From: Sambucus nigra | Lineage: Eukaryota > Streptophyta > Magnoliopsida > Dipsacales > Adoxaceae | Length of the DNA: 64,000 nucleotides | NCBI GenBank assembly: GCA_949130495.1 | Contig: OX422221.1 | Coordinates: 31,803,224-31,867,223, forward strand | Direction of reading: 5' to 3' | Shown: positions 35,776-49,470 of the stretch, in pieces | Layout: each line of letters opens with the position of its first letter | Numbering within the stretch: the first letter of the stretch is position 1 | Notes under the pieces: model-generated | Databases searched by the model: none | What the model saw: only the letters and a program-made list of their open reading frames with translations | What the model was told of the DNA's origin: nothing | Made by a program: the position numbers and the translations under genes

Positions 35776-38700
35776 TATAGTTATTTTTAAAATGAAAATA
35801 ATACATATAAAACACACAAGTAATTCAATAAAATAAAGACCATATGCAGAGGAGGCAACCATGCAGGTTCGTCCCCTACAATTGAATTTGCAGTACTCTT
35901 TTAACAAAAACAAGATGATAGAGAAAAGGTTTCGATATATAAACTTGCCAGAAAAAGATAGTATGTTCATCCATGCCTAGATTCATGAGAAAAAGGGTTG
36001 GGAGTAGCAAGAGCCAACCAAGTTCCTTCTCGAGTATACAAACTAGAGGTTGGGGAATGGAACGAGCAGAATCCCCATTGACTAATGACCCTATCTCTCT
36101 TAACCACATCCGATGGACAACTACTACTTATATCCATCTTACCTATATAGGAAGTAGATATAAAAAACAAAATCGAAAAACCTAATTATATAAATGAAAC
36201 ATAAGGTCAACTAATTAATATTATTAAAGCCCAGGTATAATTATAATAAGGATTATGTAAATCATAGTCACAAGGGTTTACAAATATTGAATCTATAAAT
36301 GAATAGCATATCACATTAACATATCTTTCATGACACTTATACATAATGTTCCTTTAAAATAACTTTTATGTCCCATTTTTTTTGTTGGCCTACCATTTTT
36401 GGTGAAATAAAATAACCCATTGTTTATGATCTGACACTACTGTCGAGAAAAAATGTGTAAGAAGGATTACTATCAAATGTTTTAGCCTTTAGACATGGTC
36501 TTGACTAACCAACATATTATTTAAGAAAAATTCGTCCAATGATTTATGCCAAATCTGAAATATAAAAGAATAGCTCAAATGCGAGTCTATTGCAAGAGAG
36601 TGTTGACTTTATATAAATTAATCCCCAAAATTAAATGAAATCTGAAAAAGGTCCTAAATATTTTACTTAGAATCTATGATAACACACTCTGCAAACACAG
36701 ATCGGGAAACAATGAAATACACAACATCTAAAAGGTACAAAAGAAAAACTAGTCTTATTGAATTATTTATTTTAATCTCAAATTATAACCTTTTATTTAT
36801 TTGATATGACACTTATATATGGTTTACGTTGTCATAATTAGTGAACCAAAGTAAACCACAATTAAGTGTAACACATATCTAAAGACTATTAAAATAAGTG
36901 AGATTTATACTTGATGCGTTGAACTAAGATTAACAAAAGGTCGAGGATCATTCCCCCACCTCAGACTATCACAATTTAAATGGTTCTCATGATTAAATCA
37001 CAATCTAATTAGAGTAAAATATTATTTTCAATAATCATGCATGAAAGGTGTCACCCAAATTATATGAAATGACGATTTCAACATGTTATCAGACAAATGT
37101 GTTGATGTTGGATTAAAGTATTAAACACAACTCTTACATGATAAAAGAAGTTGAAATCCTACAAAACTCCAATATCAATAGATACACCTATTTATTGAAT
37201 TCAAACTCCAAACCTATTAAGAAGTGCAGTCATCCAAGGTGAGTGTAAGATCCTAACCTATGTAACTTAGCTACTCATAATAATAAAAATATAAACACAT
37301 AAATTAGGATTAACTAAAGGGAAGAAATTCATTAAAATAAAATATTTAATACCCAACAACTACATTAATAAAAATCAGAGTATTTTTTGCCAACAAAATA
37401 CATAAAAACCAAGTTTGCTTAACTTCAAATTGAGTAAATGATTTAAAAGTGACTAATCACTCCCCCTAACTTAGACATTGCTAATCTCCAGTGATGAACT
37501 AAAACAAGAACCAATAAAAGATTGAGGTAATAAAAAATAAATATTTACAATAGAAAAGTGCCAGTTCCGTGGGCACACGATTTCATTTATTGACTGCAAT
37601 AAGTCGTTAAACCCCTAGGTTACTTAAGTTTATGAGTGTTGTCTCGTGAGATTTTATGGGATGGATCCCACAAACACAAAATTTCCTAACAAATTTTCAC
37701 CCTATAGAATCAAAACCAAAGTCAAGAACAATTCAATAATCAATAAGTTGTTAGAAAAATAAATTATTATTCAACAAATATTACGTAATTATAAACATGA
37801 AAAGAATAACTTCATTACAATTGAAACTCTGAAAAGGTATAATGATGAGTGAGCACAAGTGAATGTTTTGATTTGGTAATTTTTTTATAAACTAAGTACT
37901 AAAGCATAACACGGTATCAAAACCTCTCTGATGATTACATTCAACAAATGATAACACCCAGAATGGGGTGTAACACATGGGACATACAGGCGTAATGAGT
38001 AAATTTAAAATGAAGCAAAGTCACATACATTTCAATGCAAAACACTTTTTATACAAAATAAAAATATAATCTCAATGGATGCATATCGCACTTTAAGGGA
38101 GGTGAAATTTATTAAATGATTATTAGAATCATTTTGGCATTAGAATCACATTCTCCCTAGGATTATATATGACTTTATAAGGTTGCAAGGTAGGCCAGGC
38201 TTTGATTATGAATTGAAATGAGTATTTACAAATTCGAACGTGTTTGCCGATGAAACAGTTGGAATAATGGAAAATTATGGGAAATTTCATAATTGGAATA
38301 TAATTTCCATAACAGACATTGGATATAATAATGAAGTGAGTGAATGCGATTATTGAACACTAGCTACATCAAGGAAATACTTCCTATTTCTTTTTTTTTT
38401 CTCTTTATCTTCTTTTTCATTTGTTTTCTTCATTTTCTTTTCTTTTCTTTCTCACTCTCGTATGCTTAATTGCAACCACATAATCATGAACATCATCCAA
38501 TCACGAGTATCATTCCAAACAAACGTATGGAGGTTATATGTATTGTTAATATTTCCAATTGTAGTTGGTTATGAGATTATGGATTATTAAACGAAAGTCT
38601 AAATTTAGGATCCAAGAAACATATAAGGTTAGGTCAAGGTTAATATGAGTGTTAATTAACAAATAGGGCCAATGATCATTTCCTAAAGTTTACGCAATTC

Positions 38701-39639
38701 TCAAGTTAAAACAACTTTGAAAATCACGCTTAAGTAACATTTCAAATATGAACTCAATTTATGAATGACCAATGAAACAATAATCAGATTATGAACGAAT
38801 TTAATATTTTTAATGAGAGATAGAGTAATTATATAAAGGCTCATAATTTTAAGGAAATCGAAAATCTCGCTATGTTAAACTGTACACAATGCATGAAAGA
38901 TCACCGAGTTAGAAAAATCTTAAACTAAATATTAAAAAAAAAAGAATGCACATGTCTTCATGTGTTTAAAGTTAAATTAGAAGTTATTCTTAATATTGAT
39001 GAATCAAGGACTAAAGTCTAATAACCTATAAATTAATGAACATCCATCACAATAACCACATTTGAATACGATATTAATTTGTATTGATCATCTAAAATAA
39101 GGGCAAAATGCCCAAGAGAGAAATGAAAGAAATAAATGATCACTGTTATTATTATTTTAAAATATATATATATACGGAACATAGATAAAAAGAATCGGGG
39201 AAAGAACACACACACCCCTAACTTAAATCATACATTATGTTAATGCAATTAAATACATATGAAAAAGAGAAGGAATACGTTACTCTGATTTAGATCAACC
39301 TATGAGATACGCACTTTGACCCTATGCAAATACAAAAAATAAAAAAAAAAAAATATATATAAAAGCATCAAATTAGAGAAACTATGACATAAGTCATAAC
39401 AATATAGAGGGGCTAAATTGTAATACTATAAAAATTGATGTTGAATAAATGATTTTAAAATTTTACATGTTCAGACACCACGAAATCGAATTGAACAACT
39501 ATAAACTACATCATCATACCATATCCATAATCTCACAAAATAAACTTAGCTAAAAAAAATAGAGTCTTAACAACTTATGCCAAACCATACAAAAATAGTA
39601 AATGAGTGAAATATCCCACATCAAACATGAAATAAAAAA
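35776..39639. other. AT-rich stretch without recognisable gene
   Basis: No domain is visible. At 37455-37505, on the minus strand, 'TCATCACTGGAGATTAGCAATGTCTAAGTTAGGGGG' resembles the 'GAGGACAATGTTTAAGTTGGGGG' box found after integrase in Athila-like elements, so a gypsy remnant may lie here. A pyrimidine-rich tract spans 38386-38450. A CGGTATCAAAACC box near 37910 resembles a decayed primer site, but no LTR boundary could be confirmed. Confidence 0.45.
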
Positions 39640-39811
39640 ATATGCTTAGAAATCGAAACCACCAGAGGGCCCGGAGCATTCGGGTCACGGATATCATATG
39701 GGTTCCAGAAATGACTCGGCATCCGAGTGTCTGGGCCATGTCGTTGTAGATAGAGGTCCCCCATTATGATCTGCATTAATTCAAACTCGTGGAACTTCTT
39801 GCAATGGTCTC
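39640..39811 (-). pseudogene. C-terminal piece of plant transposon-protein-like gene split by element E
   Basis: On the minus strand an open frame runs from the edge of element E: DHCKKFHEFELMQIIMG, then DLYLQRHGPDTRMPSHF, then WNPYDIRDPNAPGPL. It is visibly GC-richer than its surroundings. The companion on the far side of E (minus, 48504-48560) reads in the same orientation and ends MRWSTLDSRLDRSHTQ. Together they suggest one gene interrupted by E. I do not recognise this tail in a characterised protein; its link to the plant transposon-protein gene rests on adjacency and orientation. Confidence 0.4.
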
Positions 39812-42800
39812 TGTTATGGCTCGATCCCCATGGTCAACTGGTTTCCACGCGGGCTATAGTTGTGAAGTGCAATGAAACAACCTATATAATGTTGCTAGTT
39901 CTGTTTTATTAACTTAACATTTCACTTGTTTAGCATGCAATTTCCATTTCCAATTATGGTACGTGAGGGACCCGTGGGAAGCATACTCAAAATCTAAGCA
40001 TACAGAGCTACTAACATAAAATAAAAAGAATACTTACCTGTATAATGCCCTCAAAATAAAAAACCACACCCAACCTGCTGTAACAAAGACGAGGGAATGA
40101 GCTAAATTCCCAGTGGGAAGTGGTCCCAAAGCATACTGCTTTTAAATCCCCTTGAAACGTGTGTGATTAAATATAACACGTTATATCTACATGCACACCC
40201 AAACCACACCCAACCTACTACAACAAACACTCCAATATAGAATTGAACGAAATATAGGAAAGTATAACACGTTATATCTACGTGCACATGCAACTACGAT
40301 ATCTATATATCTACATATATATACTTATATGGATAAAACCATTTTTATTCCAAAAAATGTTTTTTACCCCGATTAATTTACCTTATTCTTACAAGAATTC
40401 CATTCTTATTATCATGACATTTATTCCATTATTTAACACTCATGGTTAAATAATTTAAAGAAATACACTATGTTGAAGGAAAATAATTTCTCTCACCAAA
40501 ATTACCCACTTTATTTATACCAATCCACATTAGTACTTTCATTGAAAATCACCCTTTTAACACACGTGAAGCCGTGTTAGAAAATACTCATTTTTCCTTT
40601 AAAAAATTTTCATAAACACACCCTTATGTAAATTATGGGCTAAACCTCTTTTGGTTACTTAACTACGCATTTTTCCACTTCACATTACCATTTCGTTACG
40701 TTACATACATTAATCGATTTTCGCATTTAATTGTTCACTTTATCCTTTACCGGGACACTTATCAATTCATTTAGGTTAGGTTGTCTTTTTACATATTCAC
40801 CACACAACCCATTTCTTGACATGTTTCATTTTCATTATATTTTCTCAAAATCTGCCAATATTTGAATACTTTAACGGGCTCCACACTGTCGGCTATTCTA
40901 CTATATGCTCTGGCCTGTGAATTTAGGTCTTTCACCCCAAGGCTCTAGGCCCTCATTAATTATCCAAGTGTCATCCGAGTTCTTATTAACGTATTTTAAC
41001 ATTTTACAAATGTCCACATTATTCCACTTCTTAGTTTTTTCTTGTCAGAGCTAAATCCGAAGTTTCACCCCATTTCATGTTACACTTTCAAAATCATCAT
41101 TTCTTGTTCTTTTTACTCTAACATTGATTTCATCCCAAGATCACGTTCACATATAACCCTTCAAAGTAACACCTTTTTCAAGAATTTTATTTTATAAAAA
41201 TATTCCACATTACGTAAAATTACCATTTTACCCATTTGTTTCTAAACTTGTCCCAAGTGATGTTTTCTAAAACAGCCTTGAGTTACGCACACTAACTTAT
41301 TATGTGTTTTTAACTCATTAACACTTCTTTAACATTTTCTAATAACATGGATTCAAAGTTGGAAACATCTTTATTTCATTACTTTATTTTGCAAGAGATC
41401 ATTGAACATATGAGACTACTTCATAAGAAAATACCATTTCTTTTATTAATTCATGTAGTCTTAAAATAATACATTTATCACCTTTTCCACACTTCAAGGG
41501 ATAATGTTTCTACATATTTGTGTCATGTTCAAACCCAATAAAACCCTTATTAAATTTGTTTATATGTTCAGCATCAAAATACTACAAGTTTATGTGCATG
41601 ATGGATTTTAAATCCAAAACTCCTATCAAATGGGTCTAACATGTGTCTTACTCTGGAAATTTCACAATATTGGCATAAACTTGATTTTCAAGCTAAACAC
41701 ATTTTTATTTTTTCAAACATTTGAGTAAATGTCTATTTGTACAAAAATCCAAATTTCTATAAGAAAATGTATAAATATTTGATCATAAAACATTGTCAAC
41801 ATTTTTATTTCATAAAAATGTTTAAACATCAATTTTATCCTTAAATATGCAATTTTTTTCATGACCATTGAAACCCTTTGTAAACTCCTTTTTACAAATC
41901 AGAAGAAATAGCATTCTTAAGCCAAGAATGCAAAATGGTAGATGCGGAAGAAGATGATGGCAACCTCATACTTCCTAAGGTGGCCTCAAGGAGATGGGGT
42001 ACCTCCACAAATCTTGTATCCATGAAAGATCTAATAAAACACAATGTCAAACTTCATTAATCTTCCATCTTCATCTTCCAAAAACCCCAAAAACTCCTCT
42101 AAAATTAATAGCTCTACCCAACATTGGTGTAAGTGTGTGTATAAAGTTCAGGTATGGTGGAATACTTGAAGAAGATGGTCACATAAGGTGCAGATATGGT
42201 GTGGAATGGTGGTTTTTGGTGGTAAGAGTTAGAAATAGATAAGAAATCTGATAATGGTGGGAAACGCCCCTATTTTCTCTCTTCTCTACACTTGATTCAA
42301 CCCACAATAACCATAAACTTACCCTTATAAACTCCCCAAAGCTAGATATCCCATTTCTGCCCAATTTGGGTTCACCAGAACTGGACACATCATTGATTCA
42401 ATGGCCCAAAATGTGACAACACACAAGGTTAACCCGATCTAAAATTTCTTACTAACCTCATTCGAATTCAAATAAGATGGCGTTCGAACAAGAAAGGGGT
42501 CTTGTTCAAACGACCATCGAATGACCTTCTAACGAATTTCAAAAGTATCACCTGATTTGATTCTTGTTCAATATCTACTACGAATGACCTTAGAATGACC
42601 TAAAACTCGTTTGAACCACATATCTTTGTTCGAACGAAAGGATAATTTTTTCGAAAGACCCTTAGCTCATTCGAACCACAATTTCTAATATATCTAATTT
42701 TATTTATCATCAAGATTCCAAAACAGTCACATAGAGATATAAACCCAATTACAAGTATCAAAATCCTATGGTTTTCATATTACTATAACTTACTTGGGAT

Positions 42801-42831
42801 AAATAATAAAATATTACACACGGATATTACA
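39812..42831 (-). repeat. 3' LTR of element E (minus orientation)
   Basis: Plus-strand start TGTTATGGCTCGATCC aligns with TGAAATGCCCCGACCC of the other LTR; the shared TTTAGCATGCAATTT and ACGTGAGGGACCCGTGGGAA blocks follow. It ends GGATATTACA. It carries the TTCGAAC motif cluster at 42462-42675 (plus strand GTTCGAAC and related boxes). The frame at 41994-42242 is LTR sequence. Confidence 0.8.
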
Positions 42832-42860
42832 TTCTTCCCTCTGTAGGAAATTTTGTCCCC
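42832..42860 (-). other. polypurine tract of element E
   Basis: On the minus strand GGGGACAAAATTTCC then TACAGAGGGAAGAA directly precedes the LTR start TGTAATATCC. This resembles the end of the internal region of Tekay/Del-type gypsy elements. It gives the orientation of E. Confidence 0.65.
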
Positions 42861-45469
42861 AAAATTATCGTTCCGACAATTCCTAAAGTTCATGGCATTT
42901 ACCAATTCTTATTCTTAAACAATAGTAATCCTATGAGACAAAATCATCAAAGTCATCAATAGCTAAAATCACATCGCATGCGCTTACACAGGGGTTGTCA
43001 CCAAAAGTTTGATATGCGACATGCTCTAATGATCACCGTTATTCTAACCATATACGTTACATAACCATCTTTAGTATTTACTCACTTGATGATTACGCTC
43101 AAACAAGTCCTAGAACTACCTTCAATAATTCCCAAAGAATATCGGCGTCTAGATCGTAAAACCCTCTCTAGTGATTAACACTCACCCAAGTATTAACAGT
43201 AATACAACCAACAATCGAATTCATCACTAAGAACCATTTACAATATTAGGACTACATTTCCTATATCCCCATGAATTTTGGGTCACCCTGACTACATAAT
43301 TTTTCCCGACCTCGACACTAACCTTATATCACTAATTACTCACTCCAAGGAGTAATTCACTAACCAAACAATCATCACGCACTCGGCTGACACCTTCAAT
43401 TGTGTCACTCTGATGAACCTAGTATTATTCTAGGCATCTAACTTTGGAGCACTCATTTGAGTATCACATTAATCCACTCATTTTGGTAAAACAACATTGA
43501 CTACCAAATTTACTCGAGTTTTAACACTATGCAATATCCTAAAGTCATCATTCCGCTATTACAAGTAGAGCCATTAACTTCCATGTTGGGCAGTCATAAT
43601 GTCGCTAATTCAAAAGGAAATAAATTGCTACGAGCAAACCGTGTGGCTAAAAGTGCAGCCACCCATACACTGAACTTGGTGGAATAGTAAGAACACCTAT
43701 GATAAGGGCGAACCCAATTATTGAGTTTCATTTACCATACTAAGTCCCACTGCATTCTACTGGGCAAAACTATGTCTTACCATAACATGGCACTAATTCG
43801 AGCTACCACAATCGTTGAAATGCCAATATTTTACTAGAACCGAAGGGACATGCACAAGAATAAAAGGAATATACAAGTGTTCCAAGAAAATCTCATTTGC
43901 ACACGTCAGAATATGGTTTATGAAAAGCAAACCTTCACTTCCTTATTTGAAGTTTACGACTCTTCCCAAACGTTCTCAATAGGTATCGACCTAGTCGCAA
44001 AAACCATGAAGAATTGAATCACAACCTATTCATACAGACCTATCGTCCTCTGGAATTCAAATGTTGGGATTACCTCCTAAAGTGTAGGGTTAAGCTTCTT
44101 ACATCCTCGATTAACATGAGTTATCCCGATCGATGAACGCCAACCACCTTGTCCACATCGATCTTCTCCACATCTTTAGTGACGTCGCGGCTGACCTAAG
44201 ACACCTAGGTTATTGTCATACCGTTATCACATCACAACATATCCTCAGGAAGAACCCCATAAATCAAAACATTCACCATAATTATCCTTTAACTACATAT
44301 GTTATTAAATGGGACTATCTATGAGTTTTACCCAAACTGAATTTACGTGATGGCCACACCAATCGTCATTAGAATTCTAAGGGTAGTAAGAACAACATAA
44401 GGCTACATTATCTAATCTGTACCATCTTGGTCACACATGCCAAGAACTAGTTCCTACATTGCTAGAGCTATCCTAACTCATACCCTAAACACACGCCAAC
44501 ATTTTAATGATGCTTCGATGTCCCCCCTTAGGGTGACATTTTCAAGTCTCCATATCACATCATCAATCTATATCCCGACTAAATTTCCTAGTACTCCTCA
44601 AAATCAAATATCACATCACCTACATTGGTCATTCCATAACACCCTAGCATCACACCCACTCAAGACACAAACTTCCAATTTGTCTTAGAATTCTACATCA
44701 CCCATCAATCCCAATTCAGATGAAAACACCCGAAACACACACTATCTGAATCTTTTAAGCCTTAACCAACAACATGAGATCATTACCTAACCTCCAATGC
44801 TATCACCATTAAGACATTAGTATTTTTAATACCAGACTTAACTTGTTCCCTAAGGACACCATCACGCTCCATGTAAAAATCCTCTAGCCCTTCAAGACTT
44901 CATCATCTATGACTTTATCATCGTAGGTGCGCTTTACTAATTTCTCAATACCCACATCGTAATTACTAGGTGCTCGGAAAGACACTCATCGATGAGCTTC
45001 TATATATGTCCCACCCAAGAACTTAATGTATTCTTACGACAACGAACACCGCTTAGGCATGATGCTCTAGTTATCTAACCCCCACGGTTGACTATAAAGA
45101 ATTCATGTGTTGAATTCAATGGTCGTCATTAAACTCTATCAACATCATAACAAACCTCTCATATCATCAAGGGTTGACACACAAAAACCTCACATTAAAC
45201 CTGTGGTGTCATCACTATTGGTTTGCATGGTCACTCGCAACTCACTAACATGTATAATCTGAAGCACGAAAGAGATTAGCGACAAATAATTTGGTCGTAT
45301 GAGACTTGGTAATGAATTACACGTTGTGAACATCTACTTGACTTTACTGGTGAGAATACAAGTTGAAACCTTCAGCAATCTAGCGTGACCGGTGCAAAAC
45401 CATCACCAACATCAAAAAATTCAATACCTACCTCACCACATCACTCCTGAAAGGAACCTTGAACCTATA
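42861..45469 (-). other. non-coding interior of element E
   Basis: About 2.6 kb with no similarity to gag, protease, RT, RNase H, integrase or chromodomain on either strand. The plus-strand frames at 44133-44324 and 44437-44688 are His/Ser/Thr-rich and show no domain pattern. Confidence 0.65.
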
Positions 45470-45483
45470 TCTCTAATACCCTT
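45470..45483 (-). other. primer-binding site of element E (degraded)
   Basis: On the minus strand AAGGGTATTAGAGA follows the LTR end. It is a decayed form of the TGGTATCAGAGC primer site. Confidence 0.6.
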
Positions 45484-48400
45484 TGAAATGCCCCGACCCA
45501 GATTTATGGGTTATCCATGGTTACCTCGGTACCACCCAAGCGTTAGGTGTGCAGTGCAATGACTACATAATGTTGTTGGTTCACTTTTATTAACATAACA
45601 TCTCAATTGTTTAGCATGCAATTTTGATTTATAATCAAGCTACGTGAGGGACCCGTGGGAAATTTTCCCGGAATCCAATCATACAAAGACAGTAATGTGG
45701 AAAAAATAATAATTACATGTATAACTCCCTCAAAATATAGAACCACATCCAACAAGCCTTAACAAAGATGAGGGAATGAAAGAAATGTTCAGTGGGAAAT
45801 TACAACATTGCAATATGGAATCAAACGATAGAAAGGAGAATCTAACTCGTTATATCTACGGGCACATGCCACTACCATATATATATACTAATATGCATGA
45901 AGTCGTTTATATTCCAAAAAGTGTTTACCTAGATTAATTTACCATAATCTTATGAAGAATTACATTCTTCTTAACTTGACATTTATTCCACAATTTAACA
46001 CACGCGATTAAATAATTAAAACAAATACACTTTGTTTAAGGAGAATCATTTCTTCCACCGAAATTACCCGCTTTATTTATACCAATCAACCTTAGTATGT
46101 TCATTGAAAATCACCATTTCACACACGCAAAGCCGTGTTACAAAATTCTCAATTTTTTCTTTGAAAACCTTTCATAAACACACCCTCATGTTAATTATGG
46201 GTTAAACCTCTTTATGTTACTTAACTACGCATTTAGACAATTTATATTACCATTCCTTTACTTTATGGACATTAATCAATTTTTGCATTTACGTGTCCAC
46301 TTCATAGTTTAATGAAATATTCATTAATTCATCCAATTTAGCTTATCTTTTCACATATTCACCACATAACCCATTTCTTGGCATGTTCCATTTTCATTAT
46401 CTTTTCTCAATATCTTCCAATATCTACCTACTTTAACAGGATCCACACCGTCGTCTATGCTACCATATGCTCTAGCCTGTGATTTTGGATCTTTCACCCC
46501 AGGCCCCCGGGCCGTCCTTAATTATCCCAGTGTCAACCGAGTTCTTAATATCTATTTTAACATTTTGTAACTGCCCACATTATTCCATTTTTTCCTTTTC
46601 CCGGCCAAAGCGAAACGCAGGGTTTCGCCCCAATTTGTGTTACACATTAAAAATTATAATTTGCTGTCCTTTTTACTCTAACATTTTTTTTATCCTAAAA
46701 TCACATTCATTTATGATCTTTCTGTGTAACCCATTTTCCAACATTTTTATTTCATAAAAATATTACAGTTTATGTGAAATTATCATTTTACCCATTTGTT
46801 TCCCAACTTGTCCATTTTCTCCATTTTTTCAAGTATTATTACCCAAAACACCCTTAAGTTACCCACACTAACTTATTAAGTGTTTTTAACTCAATAACAC
46901 TTCTTTAAGATTTTGGAATAACATCCTTTCACGTTGGAAATTTTTTTATTTCATTACTTTCTTTTCCAAGAGATCATTGAATATATAAGACTACTTCATA
47001 AAAAAATACCATTTTCTTTACTAATTCATGTAGTCTTAAAATCATACACTTTTTAAATATTCAACACCTTTTTCACACACTTCAAGGGATTGAGTTTTTA
47101 ATTTGTTTATTTCATGTTTAAACCCAATAAAACCCTTATTAAGCTTGTTTATATGTTCAACCTCAATATGCTACAAGTTTATGTTCATGAAAAGGTGGAT
47201 TTTAAATCTAAAAATCATATCATATGGGTCTAGCATGTGACTTACTCTAGAAATTTCACAATATTAGCATAAACTTGATTTTCAGGCTAAAGACACTTTG
47301 ATTTTTCAAAAAATTTGAGTAAATGTCCATTTATACATAAATCCCAATTTCCATAAGAAAACATGAATATATTTGCTCATAAAATATTCCTAACATTTTT
47401 ATTTCACAAAAATGTTAAAATATCAAGTTATCTTAAAATATGCTATTTTTCTCAAAATCATTGAAACCCTTTGTAAGCCTATTTTTACAAATCATAATAA
47501 ATATCATTCTTAACTCATGAATGCATGATACTCTCATAAACTCCAACCACATGACTAACACTATGGAAAAATAGAGTTTTTATATGAAAGAGTAGAGTCT
47601 TCCCACCTTAAATATAGCTCCCAAATGGAGGATGAGGAAAAATATGATGGCAGCCCCCACCTCCTAAGATTACCTCAGGGAGATTTCCTATATCCAAAAA
47701 TCAAGATAAATCCATTTTCAAACTCCATTAATCTTACATATTCGACTTCAAGGACCTCAAATAACACCTCCAAAATTCCTATCTCTACCTAAAAATTGTG
47801 GAAATGGGTGTATAAGCTTCAAGTACGGTGGGATACTAGAAGAAGATGGTGGTATAAGGTGGAGATATGGTGGTGGAATGGTGTTTTATGGTGGTAAGAG
47901 TTAGAGAGAGAGAGAGAGAACAAATCTGATACTGGTGGGAGAACAACCCCACTCTCTCTCTTATCTACACCAGATTCAACCCACAAAAGCCCCAAACAAA
48001 CCCTTATAAAACTCCCTCAAATATATAAATCTCATATTTTCCCAATCTAGGTTCACATGAACTTGATACATCATCGATCGAATGGGCCAAAATGTGACAA
48101 GACACAAAGGCAAACCGATTTAAAATTTTTGGGGAACCTTGTTCAAAAGAAAATGATACTTTGTTTGAACGAGAAAGGGGTCTCGTTCGAACGACCTTAT
48201 AACAAATTCCTACAATGGAACCTCGTTTGATCTTCATTCGATATCTACTTCGAACAACCTTCGAATGACTTAAAACTCGTTCTAATAAGATTTCTTCATT
48301 TGAATTATAAAACAATTTCATTCGAACGACCCTTAAGTCGTTCGAACCATAATTTCCAATAGCTCCAATTTTAACCCAAAAACATCCAACAATTATCATC

Positions 48401-48503
48401 AAGACTCCCAAATAGTCATATAGAGATATAAAACCAATTATAATGTTCCAAATCCCAAGTTTTTCATAGTAGTACAACTTATGGTTGAAAAAAAATAAAA
48501 TAC
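45484..48503 (-). repeat. 5' LTR of element E (minus orientation)
   Basis: Plus-strand start TGAAATGCCCCGACCC. Collinear with the left LTR including the GCATGCAATTT and GAGGGACCCGTGGGAA blocks and the TTCGAAC cluster at 48135-48345. It carries a 17-base segment missing from the left copy. Homology stops near 48503, short of a clean CA end, so the last bases are lost or replaced. Confidence 0.78.
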
Positions 48504-49470
48504 TGGGTATGGGATCGATCAAGGCGGGAGTCTAGTGTAGACCACCTCATCTGAGTATCTTCCCATCATTGATTTAAAAGTGCTTAGAATGTGGCAAAGC
48601 GGGTGTTGGTGAGTGTGGGTGCATACTATTGCATGGGATCCTATTAAGCCATCCTTGTCTAATCTTCATCGTGTGAGTTTTCTGCCACAACCCATGGCCT
48701 CTTCTGAGCTGTTGTCTCTACCTAGATATGAACCTATAATCTATTGATATTTAGCTTACTAGGAGGATTTTCGAGCTTTCTTATTCGGTCTCCTGGGTAC
48801 TCGGGACATTTGGCTACACGACACAACTTATTGATCAACTCAAGAAAAGGAAAGGAATAATTATAGGCTTGTTCCTTTGGCACAATGTATATCTGATATA
48901 GGAAGTATTCAGATAGATTGATGGTACCCGAATGTTTTAGCATAGCATAAAAAAGGACACGGGATTATGACAAACCACATATCGGGTATTGGTCACATAA
49001 AATAATAAATGTTAATATAATAAAGAAACTGTGGTAGTTCTTGCATGCGAACGGACTTGAACATCTTATTTGTCCATACTTGGTCATGTGCCAAATGCTG
49101 AATATGAGTGTCCAAGTAAAATGTTGACTCATCATTCAGATTCACAAACTTTTCTAGATCCGTGACATTACCTATCCAGTGGGCCAAATCTTGTCTCATA
49201 AAGGTGATCCTCACTCCCCTCACATATGCCTCATAATAGACACTCTTCATTTGAATTGAAACATATAAGCCTAGAATCTGTGCACCAATTCTTGATTAAT
49301 GTCTACTTAATGCATAATAAAGAACTCCTAATTAAACTGGTGAAGAAGGGATAGTACGTCTAGTAGGATGGCCTCTAGTACCCAAGAGTAATTGTAGACA
49401 ATGGGCGTTGGTGGGTTGCAACGTACGACTTTAACCACTAATTTTCTTTCTCATATGGAAAACCTTAGAA
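48504..49470 (-). pseudogene. decayed plant 'putative transposon protein' gene, N-terminal and middle part
   Basis: The minus-strand frame at 48993-49250 reads AYVRGVRITFMRQDLAHWIGN, matching the VRG box of the plant putative transposon protein domain (PF20167 type), then YLDTHIQHLAHDQVW. After a break the frame at 48734-48943 reads AMLKHSGTINLSEYFLYQIYIVPKEQAYNYSFPFLELINKLCRVA, like the 'LYxIxxxxxxxxxxxxxxxIxxxxR' region of the same domain. The reading then continues (MRWSTLDSRLDRSHTQ) to the edge of element E and probably resumes at 39811. Stops and frameshifts show it is dead. It is a second, separate member of the kind seen at 5302-6500. Confidence 0.5.

Larger units (their letters stand above)
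39812..48503 (-). mobile_element. element E: LARD-like LTR retrotransposon without coding capacity
   Basis: Two homologous LTRs of about 3.0 kb (39812-42831 and 45484-48503) enclose 2.65 kb. The purine tract beside the left LTR and the tRNA-Met-like primer site beside the right LTR show minus orientation. The interior shows stops in all frames and no gag or pol similarity, so the element could only have moved with proteins from another. Long LTRs and a non-coding interior fit large retrotransposon derivatives (LARD), though those usually have longer LTRs. The outer end of the right LTR lacks the last roughly 20 bases seen in the left copy. A candidate target duplication (GTCTC, 39807-39811) has no exact partner. 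Confidence 0.75.

Noticed and set aside
37905..37990. Primer-site and LTR start near CGGTATCAAAACC and TGATAACACCC
   Set aside because: The two signals are not in the right order and spacing, and no second LTR or other boundary could be found.
48004..48522. Minus-strand frame of 172 codons
   Set aside because: It lies in the LTR of element E and is not kept open in the other LTR; it also covers the TTCGAAC cluster.
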